Shown here: positions 17,094-26,739 of the stretch, piece after piece
Layout: every line of letters begins with the position of its first letter
How positions within the stretch are numbered: the stretch's first letter is position 1
Source of the DNA: Kiloniellales bacterium
Lineage (GTDB): Bacteria; Pseudomonadota; Alphaproteobacteria; Kiloniellales; JAKSBE01
NCBI GenBank assembly: GCA_030066685.1
Contig: JASJBF010000009.1
Span: 1 to 51,892, forward strand
DNA: 51,892 bases
Direction: 5' to 3'
Translations under genes and position numbers: made by a program
Notes under the pieces: generated by a model
What the model saw: only the letters and a program-made list of their open reading frames with translations
Told to the model about the DNA's origin: nothing
Database searches by the model: none

Positions 17094-18091
17094 GGCTGTA
17101 CCTGTCTCTGAAGGAACAGCCCTACGCCTTCGACGTCTTTCAGGCGCTGCGCCGCATCGAGTGCGTCAACGCGGATCAGCCGCGCCTCGGAGAGTCCGCG
17201 CGACCCAAGGACGATCCGGTCCGTCTCGGGCAAGAGCCCTCGCTGAACTTCGCCGGCGCCGCCCTCGCCAGGTTCGATACGGACGGCGGAAACCGCAGGC
17301 CGCGCCTCCTCGGCTACTATTTCGGCCTGCTGGGCCCGAACGGCCCCCTGCCGCTGCACCTGACCGAGCATGTCTATGACCGTGCGCGCAACGCGCGGGA
17401 CACGACCCTGTCTAGCTTTCTCGACCTCTTCCATCACCGCATGCTGTCCCTGTTCTATCGGGCCTGGGCCAACTCCAGCCCGACGGTCAGCTTCGACCGT
17501 CCGCGGGCCGATCGTTTCGGGACCTACCTCGGCTCGCTCTTCGGGCTGGGCACGGCGTCGCTGCGCGATCGCGACGCCATGCCCGATCTGGCCAAGCTCC
17601 ACTTCACGGGCCGGCTGGCCTGCCAGGCGCGGCATCCGGACGGATTGCAGGCGATGATAGGGGAGTTCTTCCGCGTCGCGGTTGAGATACGGGAGTTCCT
17701 GGGCGAATGGATCGTCATCCCGGAAAGCAGCCGCTGCTTCCTCGGCCGGTCGCCTGAGAGCGGCCAGCTTGGTCGCACTGCGGTCGCGGGAGCGCAGGCC
17801 TGGAGCGGACAGCACAAGATCGGCATCGTCCTGGGGCCGCTGGCCTACGGTGATTTTCAGCGCTTCCTTCCGGGCGGGGAGAGCCTGGCCCGGCTGGTGG
17901 CGCTGGTCCGAAACTACATCGGTGACGAGCTGGCCTGGGACCTGAAACTGGTTTTGAAGAAGGATGAGGTTCCGGAAATCAATCTCGGGCAGTCGGGCCG
18001 CCTCGGTTGGACGACATGGCTCGGCGACTGGTCCTTCGACCGCGACGCCGACGACCTTTCGCTCACGCCGTCGCTTCGTGCCGCGCAATAG
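17057..18091 (+). CDS. tssG: T6SS baseplate protein TssG (VasB/ImpH)
   Basis: TssG is the smaller partner of TssF in the wedge complex. This 344-residue protein shows family blocks: FDVFQALRRIECVNADQPRLGES, DDPVRLGQEPSLNFA, the strongly conserved LGPNGPLPLHLTEHV, FLDLFHHRMLSLFYRAWANS, and a C-terminal LGWTTWLGDWSFDRDADDL. The start at 17057 lies inside the end of tssF. A 92-bp gap follows before clpV. Confidence 0.95.
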   Translation: MASEDRSAAHRVRLYLSLKEQPYAFDVFQALRRIECVNADQPRLGESARPKDDPVRLGQEPSLNFAGAALARFDTDGGNRRPRLLGYYFGLLGPNGPLPLHLTEHVYDRARNARDTTLSSFLDLFHHRMLSLFYRAWANSSPTVSFDRPRADRFGTYLGSLFGLGTASLRDRDAMPDLAKLHFTGRLACQARHPDGLQAMIGEFFRVAVEIREFLGEWIVIPESSRCFLGRSPESGQLGRTAVAGAQAWSGQHKIGIVLGPLAYGDFQRFLPGGESLARLVALVRNYIGDELAWDLKLVLKKDEVPEINLGQSGRLGWTTWLGDWSFDRDADDLSLTPSLRAAQ

Positions 18092-18183
18092 GGCGGTTGG
18101 TCGAGAGGTGAAGGCCGGGACGATGGGCGGACATTTGATCTACGAAACATGAGCTTAGCCTCTGAATAGTCGGGAACAGGAAA

Positions 18184-20943
18184 ATGGCGGAAATTGGCCG
18201 AGCCGCACTATTCGGCAAGTTGAACTCCCTGGCGTACAAGTCGATCGAAAGCGCAACGGTCTTCTGCAAGCTGCGGGGCAACCCTTATGTCGAGCTGGCG
18301 CACTGGATACAGCAGATACTCCAACTTCAGGATTCCGATCTGCATCGTATCGTTCGCCATTTCGGCCTCAATCCCGCGCGCTTGGCAGAGGACGTGACGA
18401 ACAGCCTGGACCGGCTGCCGCGGGGCGCGACCTCGGTTTCCGATCTCTCGGCCCACGTCGAGGAAAGCGTCGAGCGCGGCTGGGTGTATGGCACGCTGCT
18501 TTTCGGAGAATCCCAGGTCCGCACCGCCTACCTGATCTTCGGGATCCTCAAGACCGCGGGACTGCGGAACGCCCTGTTCAGCCTGTCCAAGGAGTTCGAG
18601 AAGGTTCAGCCGGACGTCCTGGCGGCGCAGGTCGGCGAGGTGCTGGGGGATTCGCCCGAGGCGGCGATGACGGCGACGGACGGCTCACGCCTGGGCAGCG
18701 CCGGGCGGCCGGGCGAGGCAAGCGGTGCCATGCCGCCGGCTCAGCTGGGCAAGCAGGAGGCGCTCGCGCGTTTCTCCGTCGACCTGACGGAGCGGGCACG
18801 CCAGGGCGAGATCGATCCGGTGGTCGGCCGGGACAGTGAGATCAGGCAGGTCATCGACATCCTGATGCGGCGCCGGCAGAACAACCCGATCCTCACCGGC
18901 GAGGCGGGAGTCGGCAAGACCGCCGCGGTGGAGGGTTTCGCGCTCCGCCTGGTCGAGGGAGACGTCCCGCCGCCGCTGCGCGACGTCACCCTGCGCGTCC
19001 TCGACGTCGGCTTGCTGCAGGCCGGTGCCAGCATGAAGGGCGAGTTCGAGGACCGGCTGCGCCAGGTGATCGAGGAAGTCCAGTCCTCGCCCAGCCCCAT
19101 CGTCTTGTTCATCGACGAGGCCCACACCCTGGTCGGCGCCGGGGGCGCGGCGGGCACGGGCGACGCGGCGAACCTGCTGAAGCCCGCCCTTGCCCGGGGC
19201 ACGCTTCGGACGGTCGCGGCCACGACCTGGTCCGAGTACAAGAAGTACATCGAGAAGGATCCGGCCCTGACGCGGCGCTTTCAACCGGTGCTGATCGACG
19301 AGCCGGACGAGGGCAGGGCGATCCTGATGATGCGGGGCGTCGCGTCCAAGTTGGAAGCGCATCATCGCGTGCAGATCCTCGACGAGGCCCTGGAAGCCGC
19401 AGTCAGGCTATCCCATCGCTACATTCCCGACCGGCAGCTGCCGGACAAGGCGGTGAGCCTGCTCGACACGACGAGTGCCCGGGTCGCCGTCAGCCAGCAC
19501 GCCGTCCCGGCCGCCGTCGAAGACTGCCGGCGGAAGATTCAGGCCCAGGAGACGGAGCTTGAGATCATCGAGCGGGAAAAGGCGATCGGGATCGACATCG
19601 GCGCGCGCGAGGATGACGCGGCGAAGCTGCTCGACGCGGAGCGAATGCGCCTCGAGGACTTGGAAGCGCGTTGGGCGACGGAGAGGGAACTCGTCGGCAA
19701 GATCCTCGAGCTGCGATCGAAGCTTCGGGGCGACCTGGGGACGATCGAAGGCACCGGCAGCGAGCTCGAGGCGGCCGCCGAGCGCGCCGCGGACCCGGAG
19801 GCGGAGGACGGCGAGTCCGCGCAAGCGGACGCGGCGGAGATGGACCCAGCAGAGCGCGAAGCCGGCCTCGCTGAGCTAAAGACACTGCACGGCGAACTTC
19901 TGGAGGCCCAGGGCGAAGCGCCGCTGATCCTGCCGAGCGTCGACGAGCAGGCGGTCGCCTCGGTGGTCGGGGACTGGACCGGGATACCTGTCGGGCGCAT
20001 GGTCCGGAACGAGGTCGAGGCGGTGATTCACCTGCCCGAGACGATGGGCCGGCGGGTCGTCGGTCAGGACCATGCCCTGGAAGCCATCTCCAAGCGAGTT
20101 CAGACCTCGCGCGCCGGCCTGGATCACCCGGGGCGGCCGATCGGGGTCTTCCTGCTCTGCGGGCCCAGCGGCGTCGGCAAGACCGAGACCGCGCTGACCC
20201 TGGCCGAAGCGCTCTACGGCGGCGAGCAGAACGTCATCACTCTCAACATGAGCGAGTTCCAGGAGGCGCATACGGTCTCGACCCTGAAGGGCGCGCCGCC
20301 GGGCTACGTCGGCTACGGCGAAGGCGGCGTCCTGACCGAGGCGGTGCGGCGCAGGCCCTACAGCGTGGTGCTGCTCGACGAGGTGGAGAAGGCGCACCCC
20401 GATGTCCACGAGGTCTTCTTCCAGGTCTTCGATAAGGGAATGATGGAGGACGGCGAGGGCAGGCTGATCAACTTCAAGAACACCCTCATCCTCCTGACCT
20501 CGAACGTCGGCACCGACCTGATCGTCAAGATGTGCGAGGATCCCGAGCTGCGACCGGACCCGGAGGGATTGGCCCGTGCCCTCCACGAGCCCTTGCGCAA
20601 GGTCTTTCCGGCCGCCTTGCTCGGCCGGCTCGTCGTCCTTCCCTATTATCCGCTGAGCGACGAGATCATGGCCGAGATCGTCAAGCTTCAACTCGGCCGG
20701 ATCCAGAGCCGCCTCGCGGCTACCCACGAGGTGCCCTTCAGCTACGACGACGACGTGATTCAGCAGATCATCAGGCGCTGCACGGAGCTGGAGAGCGGCG
20801 GCCGGATGATCGACGCCATCCTGACCAACACGGTGCTGCCCCGGGTCAGCGGCGAATTCCTGACGCGGATGCTCGAGGGCGAAGCGGTGCGTCGGGTCCA
20901 TGTCGGCGTCGAAGACGGCGAGTTCGTCTACGCCTTTGACTGA
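18184..20943 (+). CDS. clpV: T6SS ATPase ClpV (TssH)
   Basis: ClpV is the AAA+ unfoldase that disassembles the contracted TssB/TssC sheath so it can be reused. The 919-residue protein has a Clp N-domain (LFGKLNSLAYKSIESATVFCKLRGNPYVELAHW), a first AAA+ module with Walker A GEAGVGKT (239-246) and Walker B VLFIDEAH, a middle coiled-coil region (~440-590), and a second AAA+ module with Walker A GPSGVGKT (660-667) and VVLLDEVEKAHPDV. The linker around 155-190 and an Ala/Glu-rich part of the middle domain (~525-570) look variable. It closes the core sheath/baseplate run. Confidence 0.97.
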   Translation: MAEIGRAALFGKLNSLAYKSIESATVFCKLRGNPYVELAHWIQQILQLQDSDLHRIVRHFGLNPARLAEDVTNSLDRLPRGATSVSDLSAHVEESVERGWVYGTLLFGESQVRTAYLIFGILKTAGLRNALFSLSKEFEKVQPDVLAAQVGEVLGDSPEAAMTATDGSRLGSAGRPGEASGAMPPAQLGKQEALARFSVDLTERARQGEIDPVVGRDSEIRQVIDILMRRRQNNPILTGEAGVGKTAAVEGFALRLVEGDVPPPLRDVTLRVLDVGLLQAGASMKGEFEDRLRQVIEEVQSSPSPIVLFIDEAHTLVGAGGAAGTGDAANLLKPALARGTLRTVAATTWSEYKKYIEKDPALTRRFQPVLIDEPDEGRAILMMRGVASKLEAHHRVQILDEALEAAVRLSHRYIPDRQLPDKAVSLLDTTSARVAVSQHAVPAAVEDCRRKIQAQETELEIIEREKAIGIDIGAREDDAAKLLDAERMRLEDLEARWATERELVGKILELRSKLRGDLGTIEGTGSELEAAAERAADPEAEDGESAQADAAEMDPAEREAGLAELKTLHGELLEAQGEAPLILPSVDEQAVASVVGDWTGIPVGRMVRNEVEAVIHLPETMGRRVVGQDHALEAISKRVQTSRAGLDHPGRPIGVFLLCGPSGVGKTETALTLAEALYGGEQNVITLNMSEFQEAHTVSTLKGAPPGYVGYGEGGVLTEAVRRRPYSVVLLDEVEKAHPDVHEVFFQVFDKGMMEDGEGRLINFKNTLILLTSNVGTDLIVKMCEDPELRPDPEGLARALHEPLRKVFPAALLGRLVVLPYYPLSDEIMAEIVKLQLGRIQSRLAATHEVPFSYDDDVIQQIIRRCTELESGGRMIDAILTNTVLPRVSGEFLTRMLEGEAVRRVHVGVEDGEFVYAFD

Positions 20944-20958
20944 TCGGGCTTTGCGGCG

Positions 20959-22326
20959 ATGTCTGGACGAGCGATGCAGGATGAGTTGGACGATCTGGGC
21001 CCCGGCGCCCCGGTCACCGAGCTCACGGTGCCCGCGGCGCTGGCGATCGCGACCGAGATGCTGCGGCGAGGGCACCTCACCGAGGCCGAAGCTCTCTACG
21101 GGCGCATTCTGGAAGCCGAGCCCGGCCAGCCGGACTGCCTGCACTTTCTCGGCGTGCTGAAGCACCGCCGGGGCGACAACGACGCCGCGGTCGACCTGCT
21201 GCGCGCGGCCGTCGATCGTGCGCCCGACTACGCGGACGCCTGCAACAGCCTCGGCAATGTCCTGAGCCAGACCGGGCGCCTTGAAGAGGCCGAAGCCGCA
21301 TACCGGCGCGCGGTCGCCCTGAGGCCGGACTTCGCCGAGGCCTACAACAACCTCGGAGTCGTCCTGAAGGACCTGGACAAGCTCGAGGAAGCGGCCGCGG
21401 TCCTGTCGAAGGCGCTGGAGATGACCGCCGACAACCTGCAGACCCTGCACAACCTCGGCAATGTCCTGCGTCGGCAGGGCAAGTACGCAGAGGCCGCCGA
21501 GGCCTATCACAAGGCGATCGACAGCCTGCCGTTTCAGGAGGACAGCTACCGAAACCTGGCCCGCCTCTATTACGCCACCGGCCAGAACGGGCAGGCGGCG
21601 GAGGTCTACCGCAAGTGGCTCGAACACCAGCCGGACAACGCGACCGCGCAGCACATGCTGGCGGCCGCGGCCAAGGAAGCCGTCCCCGAGCGCGCCTCGG
21701 AAGCCTTCGTGAAGAGCACCTTCGAGCGTTTCGCGGAGAGCTTCGACAAGGTTCTCGAGCGTCTCGAGTACCGCGCGCCCGGCCTGGTCGCCGGCCTGAT
21801 CGAGGCCGGGTCCGACCGCTTGGTGGTCCTGGATGCCGGCTGCGGCACCGGGCTTTGCGGACCGCTGCTCCGGCCCCATGCGCGGCATCTGACGGGCGTC
21901 GACCTCTCTCCGGCGATGATCGAGAAGGCGCGGGAGCGCGAGGTCTATGACGAACTGGTCGCGGCCGAGCTGACCGACTACCTCGGCGACTGCGACGCCC
22001 GCTTCGACCTGATCGCCGCGGCGGACAGCCTCTGTTACTTCGGCGACCTGACTCCGGTCCTGGCCGCGGCGGCCGGAGCCTTGCGTCCGGAGGGTCGGCT
22101 GGTCTTCACCCTCGAGGCGGCCGAGGGCGAGGTGCCGGCGGAGGGCTTCCGATTGGAGGTGCATGGCCGCTACAGTCACGAGGAGGACTATGTCCGCAGC
22201 ACGCTCGGCGAAGCCGGGCTCGAGCTGGGGAGCCTGGGGCGGGAGGTCCTGCGCCTGGAAAACCACCGGCCGGTGGTCGGCCTCCTGGTGATGGCGTGCA
22301 AGCCCTCGGCGTCGCTGCCGCGCTAG
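20959..22326 (+). CDS. TPR-repeat class I SAM-dependent methyltransferase (paralogue of 8159-9523)
   Basis: This 455-residue protein has the same two-part plan as the gene at 8159. About six TPRs come first (AEALYGRILEAEPGQPDCLHFLG, YNNLGVVLKDLDKLEEAAAVLSKALEM). A methyltransferase domain follows with VLDAGCGTGLCGPLLRPHARHLTGVDLSP (~292-320), AADSLCYFGDL and GALRPEGRLVFTLE. Sequence identity with its paralogue is high through motif I and the strand-2 region. It starts 16 bases after clpV, so it is probably in the same transcript as the sheath genes. That placement suggests a T6SS-related substrate, but the target is unknown. A start at 20974 is also possible. Confidence 0.88.
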   Translation: MSGRAMQDELDDLGPGAPVTELTVPAALAIATEMLRRGHLTEAEALYGRILEAEPGQPDCLHFLGVLKHRRGDNDAAVDLLRAAVDRAPDYADACNSLGNVLSQTGRLEEAEAAYRRAVALRPDFAEAYNNLGVVLKDLDKLEEAAAVLSKALEMTADNLQTLHNLGNVLRRQGKYAEAAEAYHKAIDSLPFQEDSYRNLARLYYATGQNGQAAEVYRKWLEHQPDNATAQHMLAAAAKEAVPERASEAFVKSTFERFAESFDKVLERLEYRAPGLVAGLIEAGSDRLVVLDAGCGTGLCGPLLRPHARHLTGVDLSPAMIEKAREREVYDELVAAELTDYLGDCDARFDLIAAADSLCYFGDLTPVLAAAAGALRPEGRLVFTLEAAEGEVPAEGFRLEVHGRYSHEEDYVRSTLGEAGLELGSLGREVLRLENHRPVVGLLVMACKPSASLPR

Positions 22327-22386
22327 CGGGCGCCCGCCCGGGACCCCGGCGGCGAACGGCCGGCGCGGCGCGGTGGCACGGCCTCG

Positions 22387-22400
22387 CTAGGCAAGCCTAG
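22387..22400. repeat. Perfect inverted repeat upstream of vgrG
   Basis: CTAGGC and GCCTAG flank a 2-base spacer (22387-22400), 43 bases before the vgrG start in the 116-bp gap. A separate 12-bp perfect palindrome GCGGGCGCCCGC lies at 22326-22337. Either could be an operator or part of a transcription end; no function is shown. Confidence 0.4.
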
Positions 22401-22442
22401 CCCGTTGCGATATCTTGGAAATCCTGGACCGGGAAGACAGCT

Positions 22443-24461
22443 ATGACACCACGGCAAGAGTATCGGGGAGCATCGGTCTCCAGCCCTCTCGGTGACGACG
22501 TACTGCTGTTCTGGCGCATGGATGCCCGCGAGGAGATGAGCCGCCTCTTCGAGTTCCGGCTCGACCTCTTGAGCGAGAACCACGACCTGCGCATCGAAGA
22601 CCTGCTCGGGCAGTCGATGACGGTCCGCTTCGTGCTTCCCGAGGGCGACACCCGGCATTTCAACGGGGTCGTTGCCCAGTTCCATTACGTCGGGACCCAG
22701 CACCGCTTCGCCCGCTACGAGGTCGTCCTCCGGCCCTGGCTCTGGATGCTGACCCGCACCGCCGACTGCCGGATCTTCCAGCACAAGACCGTGCCGGTGA
22801 TCCTGAAGGAGATCTTCGAGGACTACGGCTTCACCGACTTCGAAGAGCGCTACAGCGCGAGCTACGAGCCGCGCGATTACTGCGTCCAATACCGCGAGAG
22901 CGACTTCGACTTCTGCAGCCGCCTGATGGAGCACGAGGGGATCTTCTATTACTTCAAGCACGAGAACGGCAAGCACACCCTGGTGCTGGGCGACGACTCG
23001 ACGCAGACCAACGAGACCATCCAGAACTACGATGAGATCCCCTACTACCCGCCGACCCAGGGCGCCCATCGCGAGCGGGATCACGTCCAGCACGTCGCCC
23101 TGGGCCGCCAAGTGCAGCCGGGGCGCTTCACCCTGCGCGACTTCGATTTCACTAAGCCCAGGGCGAACCTGGAGGCGCGGCGCAGCGATCCGCGGGACCA
23201 TCAGCAGTCGGATTTCGAGGTCTACGATTACCCGGGCTGCTACCTGGAGGCCGACCGGGGCGGCACGATCGTGGGGCTGAGGCTGGAGGAGCTGCAGACG
23301 GCCTATGGCGAGCTGACCGGCCAGGGCGATGTCGGCGGGCTCGGCCCCGGCGCGGTCTTCAGCCTGACCAACTGCACCCGCGACGAGCAGAACGCGGAGT
23401 ACCTCGCCGTTCGCACGGACCTGCATCTCGAGATCGACGGCTATGAATCGGGGGAGGCCGCGGGCGGCGGGCTGCACTGCGCCTGCCGCTTCACCGCCAT
23501 CGACAGCCGGCAGCCCTTCCGCCCGGCGCGGATCACGCCCCGGCCCTTCGTCCAGGGCCCGCAGACCGCGACCGTCGTCGGCCCGGAGGGCGAGGAGATC
23601 TACACCGACGAGTACGGCCGGGTGAAGTGCCAGTTCCACTGGGACCGGGAGGGCGAGTACAACCAGGACAGCTCCTGCTGGATCCGCGTGTCCTCGCCCT
23701 GGGCCGGCAAGGGCTGGGGCGGGATCTCGATCCCGCGCATCGGCCAGGAGGTGATCGTCGACTTCCTGGAGGGTAACCCGGATGCCCCGATCATCACCGG
23801 CCGGTTCTACAACGCCGACAACATGCCGCCCTACGGCCTGCCCGACCAGGCAAGCGTGAGCGGCATGAAGACGAACAGCACAAAGGGCGGCGGCGGCTAC
23901 AACGAATACGTGATGGACGACACCAAGGACAACGAGCTGGTCCGCGAACACGCGCAGTTCGACAAGGATTCGACCGTCGAGAACGACGACAGACAGACGG
24001 TCAACAACAACCGGACGATCAACGTTAACGGCACGCACACGGAGACGGTCGTCGGCGATACCAGCGTCACGGTCAGCGAGGGCAACTACAGCCGGACGGT
24101 TTCGACCGGGACGGCGACCATCGCGGTGACCGGTGCGGTCCAGGAGACCTTCAGCGACACGCAGACCACCGACGTGACCGGACTGATCGCCATCACGTCT
24201 GCAGAGGCCCACATCCACGTCACGGCTGCCACGGAGATCAAGCTCGAGGTGGGTTCGAGCAAGTTGCTGATGAAGGCGGACGGATCGATCGAGCTGAGCG
24301 GTGTCAGTCTCGCGATCAACGGCAGCACCTCTGTTTCCATCGCGGGCGCCTCGATCACCTCCGAGGCGACATCGGATCACAATACCAAGGGCGGAATCGT
24401 GGTTTCGGAGGGAACGACATCGAACACCGTCAAGGGTGGCATGGTCATGTTGAACCCGTGA
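22443..24461 (+). CDS. vgrG: T6SS spike protein VgrG (TssI)
   Basis: VgrG trimers form the puncturing spike on top of the Hcp tube. This 672-residue protein has a gp27-like N-terminal half (LFWRMDAREEMSRLFEFRLDLLSENHDL, YCVQYRESDFDFCSRLMEHEGIFYYFKHE) and a gp5 OB-fold (EIYTDEYGRVKCQFHWDREGEYNQDSSCWIRVSSPWAGKGWGG). The IPRIGQEVIVDFLEGNPDAPIITGRFYN block follows. The C-terminal third (~480-672) has short repeats typical of the DUF2345/gp5 beta-helix needle. There is no extra enzymatic domain, so it is a structural VgrG that delivers cargo through the PAAR and Rhs proteins encoded downstream. Confidence 0.97.
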   Translation: MTPRQEYRGASVSSPLGDDVLLFWRMDAREEMSRLFEFRLDLLSENHDLRIEDLLGQSMTVRFVLPEGDTRHFNGVVAQFHYVGTQHRFARYEVVLRPWLWMLTRTADCRIFQHKTVPVILKEIFEDYGFTDFEERYSASYEPRDYCVQYRESDFDFCSRLMEHEGIFYYFKHENGKHTLVLGDDSTQTNETIQNYDEIPYYPPTQGAHRERDHVQHVALGRQVQPGRFTLRDFDFTKPRANLEARRSDPRDHQQSDFEVYDYPGCYLEADRGGTIVGLRLEELQTAYGELTGQGDVGGLGPGAVFSLTNCTRDEQNAEYLAVRTDLHLEIDGYESGEAAGGGLHCACRFTAIDSRQPFRPARITPRPFVQGPQTATVVGPEGEEIYTDEYGRVKCQFHWDREGEYNQDSSCWIRVSSPWAGKGWGGISIPRIGQEVIVDFLEGNPDAPIITGRFYNADNMPPYGLPDQASVSGMKTNSTKGGGGYNEYVMDDTKDNELVREHAQFDKDSTVENDDRQTVNNNRTINVNGTHTETVVGDTSVTVSEGNYSRTVSTGTATIAVTGAVQETFSDTQTTDVTGLIAITSAEAHIHVTAATEIKLEVGSSKLLMKADGSIELSGVSLAINGSTSVSIAGASITSEATSDHNTKGGIVVSEGTTSNTVKGGMVMLNP

Positions 24462-24468
24462 GCCCGCG

Positions 24469-25596
24469 ATGATGGCGGAAGCGAAGGTGCTGGAGGCTGC
24501 GGCAGAACGGGACGCAACCGCGCATCTCGTGGTAGCGGGCATGGCCGAGGACCGGCAGCCGGTATTCTCGGTTCTCGTCAAGCGAAGCTACCGGATCGAA
24601 AACGAACGACCGCTGGTCCGACGGGAGCCGGCAGCGCCCTTCCAGCTCACGGACCTCTACTACGATCACGGCGACCCGGAGGTCTGCAGCGTCAGGCACG
24701 AAAGCGATTTGGCACCCTACAAGCTTGGCACCGACGTGGTCGTCATCGGCCGCGCCTATGCGCCCGGCGGAAAGGCCGTGCAGCAGATGACCGTCGGCGC
24801 GGAAGTCGGAGGCCGGCGCAAGATCATTCGGGTGATCGGCGATCGCCATTGCCGCTACCGCCCGAACGCGCCGCCCGATTTCACCGATCCCGAGCCCTTC
24901 GAAGCCATGGAGATCCGCTATGAGCGGGCCTACGGCGGGCGGGATACCAAGAGTCTGCCGGAGGCGCCGGCCTTCTACCCGCGCAATCACGTGGGGGTCG
25001 GCTTCGTTCTCAAAAACGTCCGGGAAGCGATCGAAGGTACGGCGCTGCCCAACTTGGAAGACCCGGAGGATTTGCTGACGCCCGAGCGCCTGGTGCTCGA
25101 GGACGCGGAGCGTTGGAACGATCAGCCGCTGCCGCAGGGCCTCGGATGGTTCCAAAAGACCTGGTACCCGCGCTGCTCCTTCGTAGGGGCGGTTCCGGGC
25201 ACAGCCGACCCGGACGAGGTGATGCGTGAGGAGCGTTTGGGTCTGGTCCCGAAACGGCAGATCGCCCTGGCGCGGCAGTTCAAGCTTCCGAGCTTTGACG
25301 TCCGCTTCAACAACGGGGCTTCACTAGGGCTCGTCTTTCCCTTCCTGGAGCCCGAAACCCTGCTTCGGCTGGCCCGCTTGACTCCCGGTGGCAATCTGTC
25401 CTTCACCCTGCCGGACGATTGGCCGCGCATCATGCTGGACATCGGCCTGGGTGAAAACGAGCTGCCGGTCGTCTTGCACACGGTCTCTATCCGGGTCGAC
25501 GACGGAGAGGCCGATCTGATCTGGCGCGGCGCCCACGCCTACCCCGGGCCGCAGTGGCTGCCCAACATGAAGCGGATGCGGGCAGAGGTGCGCTGA
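24469..25596 (+). CDS. DUF2169 family T6SS adaptor (first copy)
   Basis: DUF2169 proteins are found next to VgrG, PAAR and Rhs effectors and are thought to act as loading adaptors or chaperones. This 375-residue protein shows the family pattern: VLVKRSYRI, DLYYDHGDPEVCSVRHESDLAPYKLGTDVVV, RYERAYGGRDTK, YPRNHVGVGF, LPNLEDPEDLLTPERL and PQGLGWFQKTWYPR, ending with LIWRGAHAYPGPQWLPNMK. It starts 7 bases after vgrG (an ATG three bases later is equally good). It is followed at once by a second family member, about equally long. Confidence 0.9.
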   Translation: MMAEAKVLEAAAERDATAHLVVAGMAEDRQPVFSVLVKRSYRIENERPLVRREPAAPFQLTDLYYDHGDPEVCSVRHESDLAPYKLGTDVVVIGRAYAPGGKAVQQMTVGAEVGGRRKIIRVIGDRHCRYRPNAPPDFTDPEPFEAMEIRYERAYGGRDTKSLPEAPAFYPRNHVGVGFVLKNVREAIEGTALPNLEDPEDLLTPERLVLEDAERWNDQPLPQGLGWFQKTWYPRCSFVGAVPGTADPDEVMREERLGLVPKRQIALARQFKLPSFDVRFNNGASLGLVFPFLEPETLLRLARLTPGGNLSFTLPDDWPRIMLDIGLGENELPVVLHTVSIRVDDGEADLIWRGAHAYPGPQWLPNMKRMRAEVR

Positions 25597-25599
25597 GCC

Positions 25600-26739
25600 A
25601 TGCCGGACGACGCGCCAGCGATCTTCATCCCCGCCGAGCCGCCGCCGACGGTCGCGGATCCCTCCGCTTGCAGGATTGTCCTGCCCGGCCAGACGCCGGA
25701 GGGCGAGTACATTCTCGGGGTGCTCGTGAAGCGCAGCTACGACGTCGTCCACGGCAAGCGCTGCGCCCGCGCCGAAGGGGATCGGCCCCTGATCGCCGGA
25801 GACCAGCACTTCGGCGACCCCATGAACTCCACCGTGGAGTTCGAGTCCGACTTCGTCCCCTTCAAGCTCGCCACCGACGTGGTTCTCAACGGCCGCGCCT
25901 TCGCCCCGAAGGGAGAAGCGGTGACGGAGCTGACCGCGAGCCTCGCAGTGGGCCAGCATCGCAAGGACATCGTCGTGATCGGCGACCGGATGGCCCGCCA
26001 TCGCAAGGGCCAGACGCCCCTGTTCACCGATCCCGAGCCCTTCACCGAGATCGAGCTGCGCTACGAACGTGCCTTTGGCGGCATCGACATCTACTCCGAC
26101 CGCAAGCTTGCCTGTCCCTACGCCCGCAACCACCTCGGCCGCGGCTTTGCCATCCGCAACATCAAGGAGGCGGTCGAGGGGCTGCCCTTGCCGAACATCG
26201 AGGATCCGCAGGACCGGCTGACACCGGAGCGGCTCTGCATCGACCACTTCATCCACATGGACAAGCTGCCCATGCCGCAGGGCTTCGGCTGGTTTCTGAA
26301 GTACTGGCGGCCACGGGCCCTCCTCGCCGGCGTCATGCCGGCCGACCGCGAGACCGAACAGGAGCTGCGCAAGATCTACCGGCAGGCGGTGCCGCCCGAG
26401 CAGCTGGAGCTGTACGATCAGACCGAGCTGCCGGACATGGATTTCCGCTTCTTCAACGGCGCCTCTCAGGGCCTCGCGCTGCCCTACCTGAAGGGCGACG
26501 AAGGCATCCGTCTGAGCGGTCTGGCGGCCGAAGGCGACGTGGTCTTCGGGCTGCCGAAGGAGCGGCCGGAGATCGGCCTCGATATCGGGTCCGGCGTGCA
26601 GGAACCGGACGTCGTCCTGCAGACGGTCATGATCCGCATGGAGGAGCGCCAGGTCGACTTGGTCTGGCGCGGCGCCGTGCCCTATCCGGGGCCGGACTGG
26701 CTCCCCGAGATGAAAAGAATGGAGGTTTTGGTCACATGA
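25600..26739 (+). CDS. DUF2169 family T6SS adaptor (second copy)
   Basis: This 379-residue protein is a paralogue of the preceding gene and shares its landmarks: VLVKRSYDV, ESDFVPFKLATDVVLNGRAFAP, RYERAFGGIDIYS, YARNHLGRGF, LPNIEDPQDRLTPERL, PQGFGWFLKYWRPR and LVWRGAVPYPGPDWLPEMKRM. It has an N-terminal extension rich in Pro. Its stop codon overlaps the start of the next small gene. Two tandem copies may act together as a heteromeric adaptor or serve two different partners. Confidence 0.9.
   Translation: MPDDAPAIFIPAEPPPTVADPSACRIVLPGQTPEGEYILGVLVKRSYDVVHGKRCARAEGDRPLIAGDQHFGDPMNSTVEFESDFVPFKLATDVVLNGRAFAPKGEAVTELTASLAVGQHRKDIVVIGDRMARHRKGQTPLFTDPEPFTEIELRYERAFGGIDIYSDRKLACPYARNHLGRGFAIRNIKEAVEGLPLPNIEDPQDRLTPERLCIDHFIHMDKLPMPQGFGWFLKYWRPRALLAGVMPADRETEQELRKIYRQAVPPEQLELYDQTELPDMDFRFFNGASQGLALPYLKGDEGIRLSGLAAEGDVVFGLPKERPEIGLDIGSGVQEPDVVLQTVMIRMEERQVDLVWRGAVPYPGPDWLPEMKRMEVLVT

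Noticed and set aside
22374-22389. Sigma-54-like promoter before vgrG (TGGCAC followed by TCGCT)
   Set aside because: The spacing between the two parts is one base too short and the second part has a mismatch to TTGC, so it does not fit the consensus.
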